A stretch of DNA of 64,000 bases from Flavobacterium sp. HJJ (GCF_015351475.1 NZ_JADKPR010000004.1:1-64000); one strand, 5' to 3'; positions 33,243-43,191 are shown, counted from the first letter of the stretch. Notes: generated from the letters alone by a model not told the origin. Translations and numbers: made by a program.

Positions 33243-34589
33243 ATGTTTAAAAAAATACTAATAGCAAATAGAGGAGAGATTGCGCTTCGTGTCATCCGAA
33301 CCTGCAGAGAAATGGGTATCAAAACGGTAGCTGTTTATTCTACTGCAGATGCTGAAAGCCTGCATGTGAAATTTGCTGACGAAGCTGTTTGTATAGGACC
33401 GCCTCCAAGTAACCTTTCCTATTTAAAGATGTCTAATATTATTGCTGCTGCCGAAATTACAAATGCAGATGCAATTCATCCTGGTTACGGTTTCTTGTCT
33501 GAAAACGCAAAATTTTCAAAAATCTGTCAGGAACATAATATAAAATTCATTGGTGCTTCTCCAGAAATGATTGACCGAATGGGAGACAAAGCTTCTGCAA
33601 AAGCAACAATGATTGAAGCTGGTGTTCCCTGCGTTCCTGGTTCTGAAGGAATTTTAGATTCTTATGAAGACGCGAAAGAAACTGCTGCAAAAATAGGTTA
33701 TCCAGTAATGATGAAAGCTACTGCCGGCGGCGGCGGAAAAGGGATGAGAGCTATCTGGAAAGAAGAAGAACTTTTGAAAGCCTGGGAAAGTGCCCGTCAG
33801 GAAGCGGCTGCAGCTTTTGGTAACGATGGGATGTACATGGAGAAATTAATCGAAGAGCCGCGCCACATCGAAATTCAGGTTGTTGGTGATGCTTACGGTA
33901 AAGCCTGTCACCTTTCTGAAAGAGACTGTTCTGTTCAGCGCCGTCATCAAAAATTGACTGAAGAAACTCCTTCTCCATTTATGACTGACGAACTGCGTAC
34001 AAAAATGGGTGAAGCAGCTGTAAAAGCAGCTGAATTTATAAAATACGAAGGTGCTGGAACTGTTGAATTTTTGGTTGACAAACACAGAAACTTCTATTTC
34101 ATGGAAATGAATACCCGTATCCAAGTTGAACACCCGATTACTGAACAGGTTGTTGATTATGACTTGATCCGTGAGCAGATTCTAGTTGCTGCTGGTGTGC
34201 CAATTTCAGGAAGAAACTACCTTCCGCAGTTACACGCTATCGAAGTTCGTATCAATGCAGAAGATCCTTATAATGATTTCAGACCTTCGCCAGGAAAAAT
34301 TACCACATTACATATGCCTGGAGGTCATGGAGTACGTCTAGACACTCACGTATATTCTGGTTATACTATTCCGCCAAATTACGATTCTATGATTGCTAAA
34401 TTGATTACTACTGCTCAATCACGTGAAGAAGCTATTAGTAAAATGAGAAGAGCATTAGATGAATTCGTAATCGAAGGAATCAAAACAACTATTCCGTTTC
34501 ATAGACAATTGATGGATAATCCTAAATATATTGAAGGCGATTATACAACTGCTTTCATGGATACTTTCAAAATGAATCCAGTAGAATAA
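33243..34589 (+). CDS. accC: Acetyl-CoA carboxylase biotin carboxylase subunit
   Basis: This 448-residue ATP-grasp enzyme carboxylates biotin on AccB with bicarbonate and ATP. It has the N-terminal [20 protein letters not shown], the [10 protein letters not shown] signature, the glycine loop [13 protein letters not shown] near residue 160, [19 protein letters not shown] and [19 protein letters not shown]. Length matches the family. A terminator follows. Confidence 0.97.
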   Translation: MFKKILIANRGEIALRVIRTCREMGIKTVAVYSTADAESLHVKFADEAVCIGPPPSNLSYLKMSNIIAAAEITNADAIHPGYGFLSENAKFSKICQEHNIKFIGASPEMIDRMGDKASAKATMIEAGVPCVPGSEGILDSYEDAKETAAKIGYPVMMKATAGGGGKGMRAIWKEEELLKAWESARQEAAAAFGNDGMYMEKLIEEPRHIEIQVVGDAYGKACHLSERDCSVQRRHQKLTEETPSPFMTDELRTKMGEAAVKAAEFIKYEGAGTVEFLVDKHRNFYFMEMNTRIQVEHPITEQVVDYDLIREQILVAAGVPISGRNYLPQLHAIEVRINAEDPYNDFRPSPGKITTLHMPGGHGVRLDTHVYSGYTIPPNYDSMIAKLITTAQSREEAISKMRRALDEFVIEGIKTTIPFHRQLMDNPKYIEGDYTTAFMDTFKMNPVE

Positions 34590-34597
34590 TAATTTTT

Positions 34598-34624
34598 AAA
34601 GGCTGTCAATATTAGACAGCCTTT
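34598..34624 (+). terminator. Terminator after accC
   Basis: A perfect 10-bp stem (AAAGGCTGTC / GACAGCCTTT) with a 7-nt loop is followed by T residues. The rest of the gap to 34885 is AT-rich and I see no further feature. Confidence 0.9.
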
Positions 34625-34885
34625 TTTATTTTAAGCCCTTTTAGAATTCAAAATTCTGAAAGGGTTTCTTTTTTATGCTTTAAAGTAAACACTATTTGTG
34701 TATACTTTTTATACAGCTATCCATAGAATTATACACTTTTCATTTATTTTGAATTTTGGCATGTTTCAAAAAACCCCTTTAAAAACAAGCCCTGACAGCC
34801 TTTGATACTTTTATTTTAATTAATGGCATACTATTTTCATTATCTAAAGCGTAAACAACAATTTAAATAATTAAAATAAAACATT

Positions 34886-35182
34886 ATGAAAAATTTATTT
34901 TTATCAGCCGCAATTGCTTTAGGAAGTTTAACTTCATTTGCTTCGACTACAGCTCCAGTCACTATTGTAAAAACCATTTCTATCGGAGATGAATACACTG
35001 AAATTAAATTAGAAGAATTACCAACTGCTGTTAATGACGCTTTCAAAAAAGCATATCCAGCTGATGCAGTAATTACTAAAGCATACAAAAACGAAAAAAA
35101 GGAATACAAATTAGATATTACTGCCGGCGGGAAAACAGAAACCCTTTTTGCAAATGAAGACGGAACCTGGATTAAAAAATAA
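34886..35182 (+). CDS. Small secreted PepSY-like protein, paralogue 1
   Basis: This 98-residue protein has a signal peptide (MKNLFLSAAIALGSLTSFAS). The single domain reads EYTEIKLEELPTAVNDAFKK and ITKAYKNEKKEYKLDI, ending in FANEDGTWIKK. The layout resembles the small BLIP/PepSY-like (DUF2874-type) periplasmic domains that may inhibit or fold proteases. It is the first of three tandem paralogues, 52 and 16 bp apart. No partner protein is encoded among them. Confidence 0.8.
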   Translation: MKNLFLSAAIALGSLTSFASTTAPVTIVKTISIGDEYTEIKLEELPTAVNDAFKKAYPADAVITKAYKNEKKEYKLDITAGGKTETLFANEDGTWIKK

Positions 35183-35234
35183 TTTCACCGAGTTTTAAAA
35201 ATTTAAACAATAAACATTACTAAATACAATCATT

Positions 35235-35531
35235 ATGAAAAATTTATTTCTATCAGCCACAATAGTTTTAGGAGGTTTGGCTTCTTACGCTTCAGTTTCT
35301 CCTATTTCAAATACAATTGTAAAAGCAGTTTCCCTTCAAGAGGAATACACTGAAATAAAATTAGAGGAAGTTCCTGTTGCAGTGACCGATGCTCTTAAAA
35401 AAGCATATCCAGACGGGGTTCTTTCGAAAGCATATAAAAATGCAAAATCACAATATAAACTCGAAGTTACTGTTGGTGACAAAATAGGTTCTCTGTATGC
35501 AAATGCAGATGGGACATGGATCAAAAAATAA
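35235..35531 (+). CDS. Small secreted PepSY-like protein, paralogue 2
   Basis: This 98-residue protein is nearly the same length as paralogue 1 and similar throughout: the same signal peptide opening MKNLFLSA, the shared EEYTEIKLEEVPVAVTDALK, and the same GTWIKK end. It clearly arose by tandem duplication. The domain is of the small PepSY-like, DUF2874-type class; function is unknown. Confidence 0.8.
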   Translation: MKNLFLSATIVLGGLASYASVSPISNTIVKAVSLQEEYTEIKLEEVPVAVTDALKKAYPDGVLSKAYKNAKSQYKLEVTVGDKIGSLYANADGTWIKK

Positions 35532-35547
35532 AACAAACATTATAAAA

Positions 35548-35814
35548 ATGCTGATCTTAACAGCGGCTATTATTTTAAGATGCGCAGCAATTTACGCTGA
35601 CAGGTATACAAAGATCCAATCTGATATTGAATCTCAATACACAGAAGTCAGCGTGAATACAGTCCCTGCCACAATAAAAGCAGCCTTAGAAAAAGCATAT
35701 TCTGGCACGAAGCTTATCAAAACATATGTGAACCAGAAAAAAGAATACAAACTAGAATTATCAGTTAATAACCAGAAAGCTACTGTTTATACAGATGTTA
35801 ATGGCAACCGGTAA
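35548..35814 (+). CDS. Small secreted PepSY-like protein, paralogue 3 (diverged)
   Basis: From the ATG at 35548 this is an 88-residue protein. The longer ORF starting at 35497 lies inside paralogue 2 and is rejected. It keeps the core YTEVSVNTVPATIKAALEKA and KTYVNQKKEYKLELSV and the VYTDVNGNR end, which replaces FANEDGTW. The signal segment (MLILTAAIILRCAAIYA) is shortened, so export efficiency is uncertain. It is the most diverged member of the triplet. Confidence 0.7.
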   Translation: MLILTAAIILRCAAIYADRYTKIQSDIESQYTEVSVNTVPATIKAALEKAYSGTKLIKTYVNQKKEYKLELSVNNQKATVYTDVNGNR

Positions 35815-35852
35815 AACCATATTTGGGGGAATTGGATTTATGTTTTTGACGA

Positions 35853-35880
35853 AAAAGAGATTGTTAGGGCAATCTCTTTT
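35853..35880 (+). terminator. Terminator after the small-protein triplet
   Basis: A perfect 11-bp stem (AAAAGAGATTG / CAATCTCTTTT) with a 6-nt loop is followed by T residues. Confidence 0.88.
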
Positions 35881-35946
35881 TTTGCATAATTTTATGACAA
35901 TCCAAGTTTATTAGTGCTATTTTAGCAGAAAAGGACTAAAAAACAC

Positions 35947-37287
35947 ATGTCAAAGATATTACTAATAGAAGATGATATTTCATTCTGCAGATTATTAGAA
36001 AAATTTCTAATAAAGAAAGGATACGATGTGACCATTGCTTTTTCTGCATCCGAAGCTAGAACAGCCATCAAAAATGAATCCTTTAATCTGATTTTGATGG
36101 ACATCCGTTTACCAGATTCAGACGGAATTGGGTTAATGACAGAATTCAAAAATTCAAATCCAGAAATACCAGTTATCCTCATGACTGGATATTCGGATGT
36201 AAATACTGCCGTAAAAGCCATCAAAAACGGCGCTGCTGATTATATTTCGAAGCCTTTTAATCCAGACGAGGTTTTATTAGTCATTACAAATGCAATGCAG
36301 TCTTCACAAGAAGAAATTCCAGTCAAAGAAAAGAAAGCGATTAAAAGACAAACAGCTTCTGAAAATGAATTTGTAAAAGGTATTTCAGTTGCTTCAAAAA
36401 AATTATTAGATCATATACAGCTGGTGAGCCCAACTGATATGTCTGTTTTAATTATTGGGGAAAGCGGCACAGGAAAAGAAATTATAGCAAAAAGCATCCA
36501 TCAGCAGAGCAGCAGAAAGAACAATAATTTTATTGCTGTAGATTGTGGTGCAATACCAAAAGAATTGGCTGCGAGTGAATTTTTCGGCCATCTTAAAGGA
36601 TCTTTTACTGGAGCCATCAGCGATAAAATAGGATATTTTGAAGCAGCAAATGGAGGAACTCTTTTTTTGGACGAAATTGGAAATCTTTCTTATGAAAACC
36701 AGATCCAATTGCTGAGAGCTTTGCAAGAGCGGAAAATTAAGCCAGTTGGCAGCAACAAAGAAATTAATGTTGATATCCGAATTGTTACCGCGACGAATGA
36801 AGATTTGCGTGAAGCAGTCAAAAATGGTGATTTCAGAGAAGATTTATATCATAGAATAAATGAGTTTTCCATTCTGTCCCCTTCGTTAACAGACAGGGAC
36901 GAGGATCTAATGGTTTTTGCCGATTATTTTCTGGAGAAAGCTAATCAGCAGCTCAATAAAGAAATAATAGGCTTTTCGCCGGAAGTTGTTGCTATTTTTC
37001 AAAAATACAGCTGGCCGGGCAATCTGCGTGAACTGCAGAATTGTGTAAAACGCGCCACTCTTTTAACCCGTGGCAATTATATTGAAAGCGATGTTTTGCC
37101 TTCAGAATTTTTTCAAATACAAAAACAGCAGAGTTCAAGCGATGCTTTTTCTTTATCCGAAAATGAAAAAGAAACCATTATTAATGCCTTGTCAAAAACT
37201 CAGAATAACAAATCGGAAGCAGCAAAATTGCTAAAAATAACCCGAAAAACGCTTTACAATAAATTAAAGCAATACAATATCACTTAG
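35947..37287 (+). CDS. Sigma-54-dependent response regulator (NtrC/AtoC type)
   Basis: This 446-residue activator has three parts. A receiver domain has the phospho-acceptor in LILMDIRLPDSDG (near Asp52). An AAA+ domain has Walker A GESGTGKE near 171 and FLDEIG. A C-terminal Fis-type helix-turn-helix reads NKSEAAKLLKITRKTLYNK. The sigma-54 contact motif is GSFTGA instead of the canonical GAFTGA. The convergent hybrid kinase gene overlaps its stop, so the two are likely partners. Target genes are unknown and no sigma-54 promoter stands out nearby. Confidence 0.93.
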   Translation: MSKILLIEDDISFCRLLEKFLIKKGYDVTIAFSASEARTAIKNESFNLILMDIRLPDSDGIGLMTEFKNSNPEIPVILMTGYSDVNTAVKAIKNGAADYISKPFNPDEVLLVITNAMQSSQEEIPVKEKKAIKRQTASENEFVKGISVASKKLLDHIQLVSPTDMSVLIIGESGTGKEIIAKSIHQQSSRKNNNFIAVDCGAIPKELAASEFFGHLKGSFTGAISDKIGYFEAANGGTLFLDEIGNLSYENQIQLLRALQERKIKPVGSNKEINVDIRIVTATNEDLREAVKNGDFREDLYHRINEFSILSPSLTDRDEDLMVFADYFLEKANQQLNKEIIGFSPEVVAIFQKYSWPGNLRELQNCVKRATLLTRGNYIESDVLPSEFFQIQKQQSSSDAFSLSENEKETIINALSKTQNNKSEAAKLLKITRKTLYNKLKQYNIT

Positions 37288-39725
37288 CCCATTTCCTTAT
37301 TTAAAGCTGAAAAAAGCAAGCCGCTTTTTATTTTTAGAGAGTTCAGCAGACTTCCTAAATCCAAGACGGCTAACTCACTTTTCTCTAATAACTCCAAAAT
37401 TCTGCTTATTTCATCTGCTTCAATCTGCCGGAACATTGGTGCTATTCTGTGTGCAATTGCATTGATTTCTAAAGTGTTTTTTTCATGAACCGCATTTTCC
37501 AGATAAGCAATGTTGTTTTTACTGCTTTCAATAAATTGTTTTAAAAATACATTTAAAGCTATAGTATCGTTTCCTAAAAATTGTTTTAAGGTTTTTAAAG
37601 AATATAGTTTCGGAATTGAAATTTCCTCAGCAGTATTGATTCTAATATCTGTAAAATCTTTGTTTTGTAAAATATACTGCATGATTTCCAGCAGTACTTT
37701 TGGCGAATACGGCTTTTTGATTACGGTTGTAAATCCAGCATCGATACAATCAGAATATTCCAAATCGGCACGGCCTGTAAGTGCAATTATCGGCTGGTTA
37801 TTGTATGTGGAATAATTAGAGTTTTTTAATTTTTCAACAAATGAAAATCCATCCATTACAGGCATCTGAATATCGGTAATTATAAAATCAAAATCAGTAT
37901 TTTCGATTATTTCCAAAGCTTTGACAGCACTGTCAAATGATAAAACCGTGTGACCTTCCTGTTTTAAGACACTGCTGGTTAAATGCAGCAGATTGATGTC
38001 ATCATCAATAACTATAAAAGTATATTTTTTTGTATCGGCAAAAATTGGTTTTTCTGCTTGAGGAAAAGTGTTTACACTATTGTCAAATTGCAAAGGAAGA
38101 TTAATTATAAAAGTACTTCCTTTGCCAAACTCACTTTCCAGTTTTAAATTTCCTTCTAAAATAGTGACGATTTTTTGACAGATGGACAGCCCTAAGCCTG
38201 TTCCTCCGTATTTTTTTTCGATGTTTTCGTTGGCCTGAGTAAATTCTTCAAAGACAAATTTCTGGTTTTCTTTCTCGATTCCAATTCCAGAATCTGCAAT
38301 AGAAATGCTATAAAAACTATCGTCTGCATTTTTCCTAGCGTTGATTTTAATATATCCCTCATCTGTAAACTTATAGGCATTCCCTATAATGTTGCTCAGA
38401 ATCTGTTTGAGGCGAAACGGATCGCCTACAATTCTAGCTTGCAGATTTTCATCAATATCGATGACTAGATCAATATTTTTTTGTTTATAAACTGCCTGAA
38501 TGCTTCTGGCTGCCTCTTCGATAACTTCGGGCAATAAAAAAGGAACTTTTTCAATTGTGATTTTTCCTGCTTCTATTTGGGAAAAGTCCAATAAATCCTG
38601 AACTAACTGCGTAATGTATGTGGAAGAATCCTTAATGTTTTTGACAAAATACGACTGTTTTGTATTGACATCAGAATTGCCTAAAAGTTCAGTGTAGCCA
38701 ACAATGGTACTCAAAGGCGTTTTCAAATCATGGCTAACAGTTGAGATTAACTGTTCGCGGCTTTTTAGCAGATTTTTGGTTTTGAAATTGGCGATTTCCA
38801 GCTGTTTTTTATACAATTGTGACTTAGAATAATCGCTCACAATTAAAATCGAGAAAATCAATGTCAATACTAAACCTATTATTGCCGATGTCATTACGAC
38901 TTCGTTGACTTTTTTTAATGATTTTTCTTTAAGTGTATTGTTTTTTATAGAGCTGATAATGATTTCACGTTCAATAATCCGAAGCACTTTCCGAAGCTGT
39001 TCGGAGATAGCGATTTCATTTTTGAGCAGTTTGTTTTCCTGAAAATTTAGCGAAACCTTTTTCTTTTCCGCTTTTACTTTTACTGATGTTAAGAGCTTTT
39101 TCGAATTGGCAAGAATAGAATCCGAAGCTTTTTTGCTGAGTGTATTTGTGCTGTCGTCTGGAATGTTCTGATTAAGATAATCGACATATTTTCGGAGTAC
39201 GTTCCGCTGATAACTTCCTAATTGTTCTGGATTTTTGGCAAAATCCTTTAAAACCAGTTTACGGAGTTTGGACTCCATTCTGGTGATTTCATTAATGGCA
39301 TTATCTACTGAAACTTCATCATCGGCCTTATTTTTTATAGCTTTTAATTGACGGATATTTTTAGTTTTCTCGGACAATAAATAAGTTACACTATCCAATA
39401 AAGTCTTTTGATATTGTGTTGTAACAATTTGTTTTAGCGTATCTATTCTCGATTTTAAGGAATCGGTTTCGACAAGATAGCTTTTAAAATCTTTTTCGGA
39501 ATTTGTCTGGATTGTTTTGCGTCCTAAACTTTCAGTCTTGTAAATATTCGAGAAAAGCTTGCTGACTTTTAAAATCTTCGTTTTTTCGAAAGCAATTTTA
39601 TCTTCGAGTCTGCTGTAAACCACATTTTCAGAATATAAAACCCAGCCTACAGTAAGGACTAATGCTATCAGTGCAAGATAACCTAAAAGGACTTTAACGG
39701 GCGTATAACTTTTTTTGTTTTCCAT
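37284..39725 (-). CDS. Hybrid sensor histidine kinase with receiver and HPt domains
   Basis: This 813-residue protein has an N-terminal transmembrane helix (about 12-30), a predominantly helical extracytoplasmic sensor of about 240 residues and a second helix near 277-297. HisKA follows (STVSHDLKTPLSTIVGY, near 330), then HATPase (SDSGIGIEKENQ), a receiver (FIITDIQMPVMDGF, near 618) and a C-terminal HPt domain (AIAHRIAPMF, His near 758). It can thus run a full His-Asp-His relay. Its stop codon overlaps that of the convergent response regulator, the expected acceptor. The signal is unknown. Confidence 0.93.
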   Translation of the reverse strand: MENKKSYTPVKVLLGYLALIALVLTVGWVLYSENVVYSRLEDKIAFEKTKILKVSKLFSNIYKTESLGRKTIQTNSEKDFKSYLVETDSLKSRIDTLKQIVTTQYQKTLLDSVTYLLSEKTKNIRQLKAIKNKADDEVSVDNAINEITRMESKLRKLVLKDFAKNPEQLGSYQRNVLRKYVDYLNQNIPDDSTNTLSKKASDSILANSKKLLTSVKVKAEKKKVSLNFQENKLLKNEIAISEQLRKVLRIIEREIIISSIKNNTLKEKSLKKVNEVVMTSAIIGLVLTLIFSILIVSDYSKSQLYKKQLEIANFKTKNLLKSREQLISTVSHDLKTPLSTIVGYTELLGNSDVNTKQSYFVKNIKDSSTYITQLVQDLLDFSQIEAGKITIEKVPFLLPEVIEEAARSIQAVYKQKNIDLVIDIDENLQARIVGDPFRLKQILSNIIGNAYKFTDEGYIKINARKNADDSFYSISIADSGIGIEKENQKFVFEEFTQANENIEKKYGGTGLGLSICQKIVTILEGNLKLESEFGKGSTFIINLPLQFDNSVNTFPQAEKPIFADTKKYTFIVIDDDINLLHLTSSVLKQEGHTVLSFDSAVKALEIIENTDFDFIITDIQMPVMDGFSFVEKLKNSNYSTYNNQPIIALTGRADLEYSDCIDAGFTTVIKKPYSPKVLLEIMQYILQNKDFTDIRINTAEEISIPKLYSLKTLKQFLGNDTIALNVFLKQFIESSKNNIAYLENAVHEKNTLEINAIAHRIAPMFRQIEADEISRILELLEKSELAVLDLGSLLNSLKIKSGLLFSALNKEMG

Positions 39726-39841
39726 AAACTATATAACGCTGTTTTGGAAGCTTTAGTCCTTAGTATTTAGAAGAATTATCTTTTACACTGATGTCCCATT
39801 CCAATTATAAATAAAACCAGAAATATGAAATAGTTTTTTAC

Positions 39842-39874
39842 CTCACCCCAAGCCCTTTCCAAAGGAGAGGAAGC
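39842..39874. repeat. Dispersed CCTCACCCC...AAAGGAGAGG intergenic repeat
   Basis: The phrase includes the palindrome CCTTTCCAAAGG and resembles short repeats that recur between Flavobacterium genes. The rest of the 231-bp gap holds only the terminator below. Confidence 0.45.
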
Positions 39875-39903
39875 CAATAGTAGGTCAATTTACATTTCAA
39901 AAA

Positions 39904-39935
39904 AAAAGCCGTTTCAGATTTATGAAACGGCTTTT
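39904..39935 (-). terminator. Terminator of the C1 peptidase gene
   Basis: A perfect 13-bp stem (AAAAGCCGTTTCA and its complement) with a 6-nt loop. A T-run follows on the minus strand. Confidence 0.9.
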
Positions 39936-39956
39936 GAAGTAGTGTTTAAATTAGTT

Positions 39957-41159
39957 TTAAGCACCAATTTTCTTAACGATATCTGATGGAACCCCTCCTT
40001 TATTTACCATCAAGGAAGTGGTTTTGTATTTTACAAAATTCTTGCTCACGTATAAATATCCTTTGTAATCATTTGTAGTTCCCCAAGAATTTTTTACGAT
40101 ATAATATTCTTTGCCCATTTGATCTTTGGCAATACCTACGATATGCATGGCGTGATCATCGGTTGTTTGGTAATTGTCGAATGCTTTCTGACGAATTTCT
40201 TCAGTGATTTCCAATTCTGGTTTTGGACCGTTGAACATGTTCTCTTTTTCCTCGGCAGTCATTTCGTCAAACTTTTTGGCAGGAACGTAAGCCACCCCAT
40301 TCTTCCAGCTAAAACTTTTCTCACTCACATCTGAGGCCCAGGCTACTGTATAACCGTTTTTTAAAGCGTTGTCAATGATGGCCGTCATGTCATTCATTTT
40401 GATGTTATACACCAAATCAAATGACCAGTTATCGGGAACCATCATCATCGTTTTGGAATAATAAGGCTGATTCGCATAAGAAGCAAATTCAACATATTCA
40501 TCCGGATTTATTCCTACCACTTCTTTGGCAAAGCTTTGAGGTGTGTAGCTTTTACCTTTGTATGTGAAGTTTTCTGGAACCTGTCCCAAATAAGAATCTA
40601 TTACAGCAGCATACGCTTTTTCCCAGTTTGGAGTAAGTTCGCCGTTTGGATTTTTAACTACTGCAGTCAATACTGCTTCAGTCAATGAAGCCATTTCGGC
40701 AAATTTATTTTTGGAAGTTCCATAGTTTAAACCGGTGTAAACTGATTGAGGAACTGCTCCGTACTTTCTGTACATATTGATGACGTCATGTAATTCTCCT
40801 CCGTCGCCCAAGGTTACTGCACCATGCATACGCACGTAGTTTTTTCCTTTTTCGACATAAGCGTTTCTAGCAGAAAAAACCTGAGACAATTCTACTGGCT
40901 GTTTTCCAATTCTGATCATTTCTGATTCTAAAAAGGAATTAGTAGAATAACTCCAGCAGGTTCCTGATGAACCTTGATTTTTGATAGAAGTATTCCCTAA
41001 ATTAATTACATCGGTAAACTGGAAACTCTCAGCACTTTTTGCGCTGGCATTTACTTTCAATGAGTTGACCAACCCGTCTTGAGCAGTCATAGTGTGCATT
41101 CCAACAACTAAAGCTGTCGCAATAAAAAACGGTTTGATTGATAATTTATACATTTTCAA
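39957..41159 (-). CDS. C1B papain-like aminopeptidase (bleomycin hydrolase-like), exported
   Basis: This 400-residue protein has a signal peptide (IKPFFIATALVVGMHTMTAQ). The papain-fold catalytic residues are at QGSSGTCWSYSTNSFLESE (Cys near residue 69), DDHAMHIVGIAKD (His near 336) and YIVKNSWGTTNDYKG (Asn near 355), the C1B (bleomycin hydrolase) pattern. The N-terminal signal is unusual for this otherwise cytosolic subclass and points to a periplasmic or exported aminopeptidase. It has its own consensus promoter. Confidence 0.88.
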   Translation of the reverse strand: MKMYKLSIKPFFIATALVVGMHTMTAQDGLVNSLKVNASAKSAESFQFTDVINLGNTSIKNQGSSGTCWSYSTNSFLESEMIRIGKQPVELSQVFSARNAYVEKGKNYVRMHGAVTLGDGGELHDVINMYRKYGAVPQSVYTGLNYGTSKNKFAEMASLTEAVLTAVVKNPNGELTPNWEKAYAAVIDSYLGQVPENFTYKGKSYTPQSFAKEVVGINPDEYVEFASYANQPYYSKTMMMVPDNWSFDLVYNIKMNDMTAIIDNALKNGYTVAWASDVSEKSFSWKNGVAYVPAKKFDEMTAEEKENMFNGPKPELEITEEIRQKAFDNYQTTDDHAMHIVGIAKDQMGKEYYIVKNSWGTTNDYKGYLYVSKNFVKYKTTSLMVNKGGVPSDIVKKIGA

Positions 41160-41205
41160 ATAGGTTAAGATTTTTTAATATGTAACAAAAGACGAAATAT
41201 TGTTA

Positions 41206-41235
41206 CAAAAATATTGATTCATTTAAGATTTACAA
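41206..41235 (-). promoter_or_regulatory. Promoter of the C1 peptidase gene
   Basis: On the minus strand TTG (41235-41233), a 19-bp spacer and TATTTTTG (41213-41206) match the consensus. The -33 end overlaps the last codons of the upstream S9 peptidase gene. Confidence 0.65.
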
Positions 41236-43131
41236 GGTTTCATTAAGCCATTTGTAAAATTCTTTCTGCCAGATCTGAGCGTTCTGAGGATGCAGCACCC
41301 AGTGATTTTCTTCTGGAAAATAAAGAAATCTGCTTTTGATTCCTCTTAATTGAGCCGCCTGAAATGCTTCCTGCCCCTGACCAATTGGCACTCTAAAATC
41401 AATTCCTCCCTGAATTATTAAAATAGGTGTGTTCCAGTTTTGGACATAATTAATAGGATTGAACTTTGTGTATGCTTTTTGTGCCACAGCATTGTCTTTC
41501 TCCCAGTATGCACCGCCAAAATCCCAATTGTTGAAGAAAACTTCCTCGGTAGTTCCAAACATACTCTGAGTATTGAAAACTCCGTCATGAGCAATAAAAG
41601 TTTTAAATCTGTTATTATGGATTCCTGCTAAATAAAATACAGAATACCCTCCGTAACTAGCGCCAACACAGCCCAAACGGGTTTTATCTACATAACTCTC
41701 TTTGACAACATCGTCAATAGCCGACAAGTAATCGTCCATTACCTGTCCTCCCCAATCTTTACTGATCTGTTCGTTCCATTCCACCCCGTGTCCCTGCATA
41801 CCGCGGCGGTTTGGTGCTACAACAACGTATCCGTTAGCAGCCATTAATTGAAAATTCCAACGGAAAGAATACGATTGTGTCAATGGAGACTGCGGTCCTC
41901 CTTGGCAGAATAAAAGTGTCGGGTATTTTTTGGAAGCATCAAAATTAGGAGGAAGAATTACCCATACCAGCATTTTTTTGCCATCAGTAGTTGTTACATA
42001 ACGTCTTTCAGTTTTGCTTAATACTAATGATGAATAAGTCGCAGTATTAACATTCGTGAGCTGTTTCCAAGTATTTTTCTTTAAATTATAGGAGAATAAT
42101 TCTGCTGCGTGATTCATGTCAGTTCTTGAAACAATGATATTATCTCCTGAAAAGCCTACCAAATCACTTACATCAAAATCACCATTTGTAATTTGGTGAA
42201 CTTGAACTGCTATTCTGGTCAATCCAGGGAAATTCACTTCAAATAATTGTTTTGTTCCGTCTATTGGCGCAATAAAGTAAATTTTTCTGCCATCCTGACT
42301 CCACATAAAACTGTCTACTGTTCCGTCCCAATTTGCAGTCAGATTCATTTTCATGCCTTTGAAACTAACAATCAAATCGTTTTTGTCCGATTCATATCCG
42401 TCACGTTTCATCTGCAGCCAAGTCAAATCTCCAGAAGGAGAAAACTGTGGCGCTGTATCATAACCCAAATTCCCCTCAGATCTGTTGATCGTTTTTCCAG
42501 ATTCCAGATTGTATTCGTATATATTAGTATCTGTAGAAATCGCATATTGAGTTCCTGCTTTTTTCTTGCACACATATACAATGCTTTTACTGTCCGGCGA
42601 CCAGATATAATCTTCATCACCGCCAAAAGGTTTTTGCGGACTGTCGAAATTTTCTCCTTTTAGAATATCAATTCCTACAGCACCTTCTTTATTTTCTTTG
42701 TAAAAAACGTGATTAAATTTCCCCTCGTTCCAAGTATCCCAGTGGCGGTAATCTAAACCGTTATAGATTTGAACATTGGATTTGTCTAAATCTGGGTAAA
42801 AATCTTTCCCTAATACTTTATCGATTTTTACTTCCTCATTGTAAACAATAAATTTTCCGTCAGGAGAGATACTTTTATCAGCCAAAATCTCTTTTGTATC
42901 CTTAATTTCTACAGCAGCTCCGCCATTAATAGCTACGGTATAATACTTCGAACTGGATTTGTTTTCATCGACAGAAGGAGTTGATACTTTATAGACAGCA
43001 TTCCTGCCGTCTTTTGAAATTCCTAATGGAGAAATTCGTCCTAATTTCCAAAGTAATTCTGGAGTCATTACATTTTGAGCACTCGCGGTTAAACCCATCA
43101 TAGTTATCATTAAAAAGAGTGTTTTTTTCAT
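41230..43131 (-). CDS. S9 family peptidase (dipeptidyl/acylaminoacyl peptidase-like)
   Basis: From the ATG at 43131 the protein has 633 residues with a signal peptide (MKKTLFLMITMMGLTASAQN). A WD40-like beta-propeller fills about residues 40-370 (GKFIVYNEEVK, IWSPDSKSIVYVCKK, LTWLQMKRDGYESDKND). A C-terminal alpha/beta-hydrolase domain follows, with the catalytic Ser in GASYGGY (near 488), Asp in GGIDFRVP (near 577) and His in EENHWVL (near 609). It is probably a periplasmic peptidase that trims short peptides. The promoter position excludes the longer ORF start at 43191. Confidence 0.9.
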   Translation of the reverse strand: MKKTLFLMITMMGLTASAQNVMTPELLWKLGRISPLGISKDGRNAVYKVSTPSVDENKSSSKYYTVAINGGAAVEIKDTKEILADKSISPDGKFIVYNEEVKIDKVLGKDFYPDLDKSNVQIYNGLDYRHWDTWNEGKFNHVFYKENKEGAVGIDILKGENFDSPQKPFGGDEDYIWSPDSKSIVYVCKKKAGTQYAISTDTNIYEYNLESGKTINRSEGNLGYDTAPQFSPSGDLTWLQMKRDGYESDKNDLIVSFKGMKMNLTANWDGTVDSFMWSQDGRKIYFIAPIDGTKQLFEVNFPGLTRIAVQVHQITNGDFDVSDLVGFSGDNIIVSRTDMNHAAELFSYNLKKNTWKQLTNVNTATYSSLVLSKTERRYVTTTDGKKMLVWVILPPNFDASKKYPTLLFCQGGPQSPLTQSYSFRWNFQLMAANGYVVVAPNRRGMQGHGVEWNEQISKDWGGQVMDDYLSAIDDVVKESYVDKTRLGCVGASYGGYSVFYLAGIHNNRFKTFIAHDGVFNTQSMFGTTEEVFFNNWDFGGAYWEKDNAVAQKAYTKFNPINYVQNWNTPILIIQGGIDFRVPIGQGQEAFQAAQLRGIKSRFLYFPEENHWVLHPQNAQIWQKEFYKWLNETL

Positions 43132-43158
43132 AATTATTGAAAATATATGTTCAGTTTT

Positions 43159-43191
43159 CAAATATAGCAATATAATCTTCAATAAGAACAA
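43159..43191 (-). promoter_or_regulatory. Promoter of the S9 peptidase gene
   Basis: On the minus strand TTG (43191-43189), a 22-bp spacer and TATATTTG (43166-43159) match the consensus, 28 bp before the start at 43131. Confidence 0.65.

Noticed and set aside
34756-34835. Two TGGCAT motifs as sigma-54 promoters for the small-protein triplet
   Set aside because: The GC partner at the required distance is missing in both cases.
42247-42663. 138-residue plus-strand ORF
   Set aside because: It is antisense to the propeller of the S9 peptidase, has a Cys/Phe/Ile-rich random composition and no family.
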